A stretch of 64,000 nt of DNA, from NCBI GenBank assembly GCA_004764695.1, contig SMSO01000025.1, forward strand, positions 1,597,102 to 1,661,101. The letters are read 5' to 3'. Of the stretch, positions 62,899 through 64,000 are shown piece after piece; position 1 is the first letter of the stretch, and each line of letters starts with the position of its first letter. Below the pieces are notes generated by a model, which was not told the DNA's origin, did not search any database, and worked only from the letters and a program-made list of their open reading frames with translations. The position numbers and the translations under genes are program-made. The stretch is from Schizochytrium sp. TIO01 (Eukaryota; Sar; Bigyra; Thraustochytrida; Thraustochytriidae).

Positions 62899-63607
62899 TT
62901 ACTTGATACCGCCGCTGTAAACGTCCATACCCACGAGAACAAGAGCCCATGGAAGACTGCGGCGAAAGAGACGGTTTGGAAGAAAAGGAGCAACTCCAGC
63001 AGCAGTGCCTCCAGCAATTGCTACAGGACGCTCCATACCCTGCTCAGTCAAAAGGCACTGCACAACTTGGTATGTTGCGAACATACCAGCAAACATTGCT
63101 GTAGTACCAAGCTGCTGGCGAAAGAAGAATCGCATGACGACGGGATCCTTCATTTTGACCATGGTCTGAGTCATATTGCCCGAGAAACCTGCATTCTTGG
63201 CCGCCTCAGCTAGTTACGCCCAACCACCCGAAAAAGAAAAGCGTCATATGAAACTGGCTTGTCAGTCTTCTTCACAAAAATCAAATACCTGGGGAAAGAG
63301 CACTAAAGAGGTTGAGCTACAAATTCTCTCAAAACTTTCAAACCAAGTTTTAAGTGCCCAAATTTCGAATGCGGAGCCTCTACACAGTTTTGTCATCTTA
63401 AGCCAAACCATTTTCCAAACAATATGAGCAGCACCGAAATGACTGACTGCAAAGCATGCTGAGCATGCGCCATGTGCGAGGCCTCCATCCCTCCATCTGG
63501 TCTTACTCACCTGTGCCAAACAAAAAGCCGCACGTCGAGCCAATAAGCGTGCCGGCAAATAAGTTCCGCCCACATGGTAGATCCTCGATCTTGTCGCGAA
63601 TCGACAT
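62899..63607 (-). CDS. Tim17/22/23-superfamily-like membrane protein, two exons
   Basis: I infer exons 63607-63511 and 63209-62899, with a 301-nt phase-1 intron (GTGAGT...CTAG preceded by a pyrimidine tract), giving 135 residues. The donor GTGAGTAAG is strong. The first exon encodes MSIRDKIEDLPCGRNLFAGT and a glycine-rich helix LIGSTCGFLFGT. The second has FRQQLGTTAMFAGMFATYQ, a further helix in AIAGGTAAGVAPFLPNRL, and a last one in LPWALVLVGMDVYSG. Four short Gly/Ala-rich membrane helices and no presequence fit the Tim17/22/23 superfamily, which includes import channels and a complex I subunit. Which member it is, I cannot say. It is tail-to-tail with the second racemase gene, 153 bp apart. 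Confidence 0.65.
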
Positions 63608-64000
63608 GATTGCGAGGGCCTCAGAGCAGGTTCTGCAGCCCACTCGCAAGCCAACAATCAATTACTTTCTGGCCGCAGTAGCAGCAGAAAAGGCGGAAGC
63701 TGCGCAAGTCTCTGCAGGTACTAAAGTTCGCGTATCAGTAATGTTTAAGCAAGTCCTAGGTTTGGTGTATTTGAAACTGTTGAAATTGTAACGAGAGCGT
63801 TATTAAATTATATGTTTCGTAGAAGCATAGTTGAGGCTATCCGTTGTGCAAAGGCAGGTGTGTGCGGTATCTGAGTGTATGTTCTTGGAGAGGTGCGTAG
63901 ATATAGATATGCAAGAACCCTCGTCCCGCGGACTAAATAAAGAACTCCAGTTTTTGCTCCGCGCAAAAGGTGTCTAGACTCATATATCGACTTGAGCTAG
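63608..64000. other. Right edge, no supported gene
   Basis: Upstream flank of the minus-strand Tim17/22-like gene. A forward open frame here (to 63791) overlaps its first exon in antisense and shows no domain. Confidence 0.4.

Overview
This window is nuclear DNA of a eukaryote. The genes are mostly single-exon, face both strands, and are separated by long AT-rich gaps full of microsatellites. The few introns are short GT-AG introns of about 100 to 430 nt. The proteins are eukaryotic housekeeping types: ribosome biogenesis, SUMO conjugation, mitochondrial inner-membrane import, a MYST acetyltransferase and VHS-GAT sorting. Alongside them are bacterial-looking enzymes (a two-domain dCTP deaminase, an ACT-aminotransferase fusion) and a probable flagellar kinase protein. 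Together this suggests a heterotrophic flagellated protist, most likely a stramenopile such as a labyrinthulomycete/thraustochytrid. That placement is inference from gene style; I see no taxonomic marker gene.

Layout. 0-10.4 kb: UTP3/SAS10 (cut by the left edge), TIM22 (apparent one-base frameshift near its end), an unknown 444-residue protein, and a very large NDK-like/adenylate-kinase protein, also with a one-base frame break. 10.4-14.5 kb: an intron-containing tRNA-Leu(UAG), then gene-poor AT-rich DNA with two decayed coding-like stretches, one perhaps a retroelement relic. 14.5-31.5 kb is gene-dense: dCTP deaminase, RING-TPR-J protein, RRP12, TOM1-like VHS/GAT protein, a mitochondrial ABHD11-like hydrolase, a small two-exon membrane protein, a zinc-ribbon/IQ protein and UBC9. 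31.5-36.4 kb is a striking block of tetranucleotide and polypyrimidine repeats. 36.4-46.6 kb: an unknown Ser-rich protein, the CASTOR-like ACT-aminotransferase fusion, a BAG protein, and a 1322-residue protein with an N-terminal myristoylation signal, a TIR-like domain and about 19 TPRs. 46.6-64 kb: a gene-poor stretch, a PH-only protein, a MYST acetyltransferase, two alpha-methylacyl-CoA racemase paralogs sharing one intron position and both ending in AKL, and a two-exon Tim17/22-like membrane protein.

Functional links are loose, as expected for a eukaryotic locus: UTP3 and RRP12 act in small-subunit biogenesis, TIM22 and the Tim17/22-like protein in mitochondrial membranes, and the two racemase-like enzymes probably in peroxisomal branched-lipid metabolism. 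The least conventional gene is the TIR-like/TPR protein at 42.7-46.6 kb, whose layout resembles signalling or immune-type receptors without a nucleotide-binding domain.
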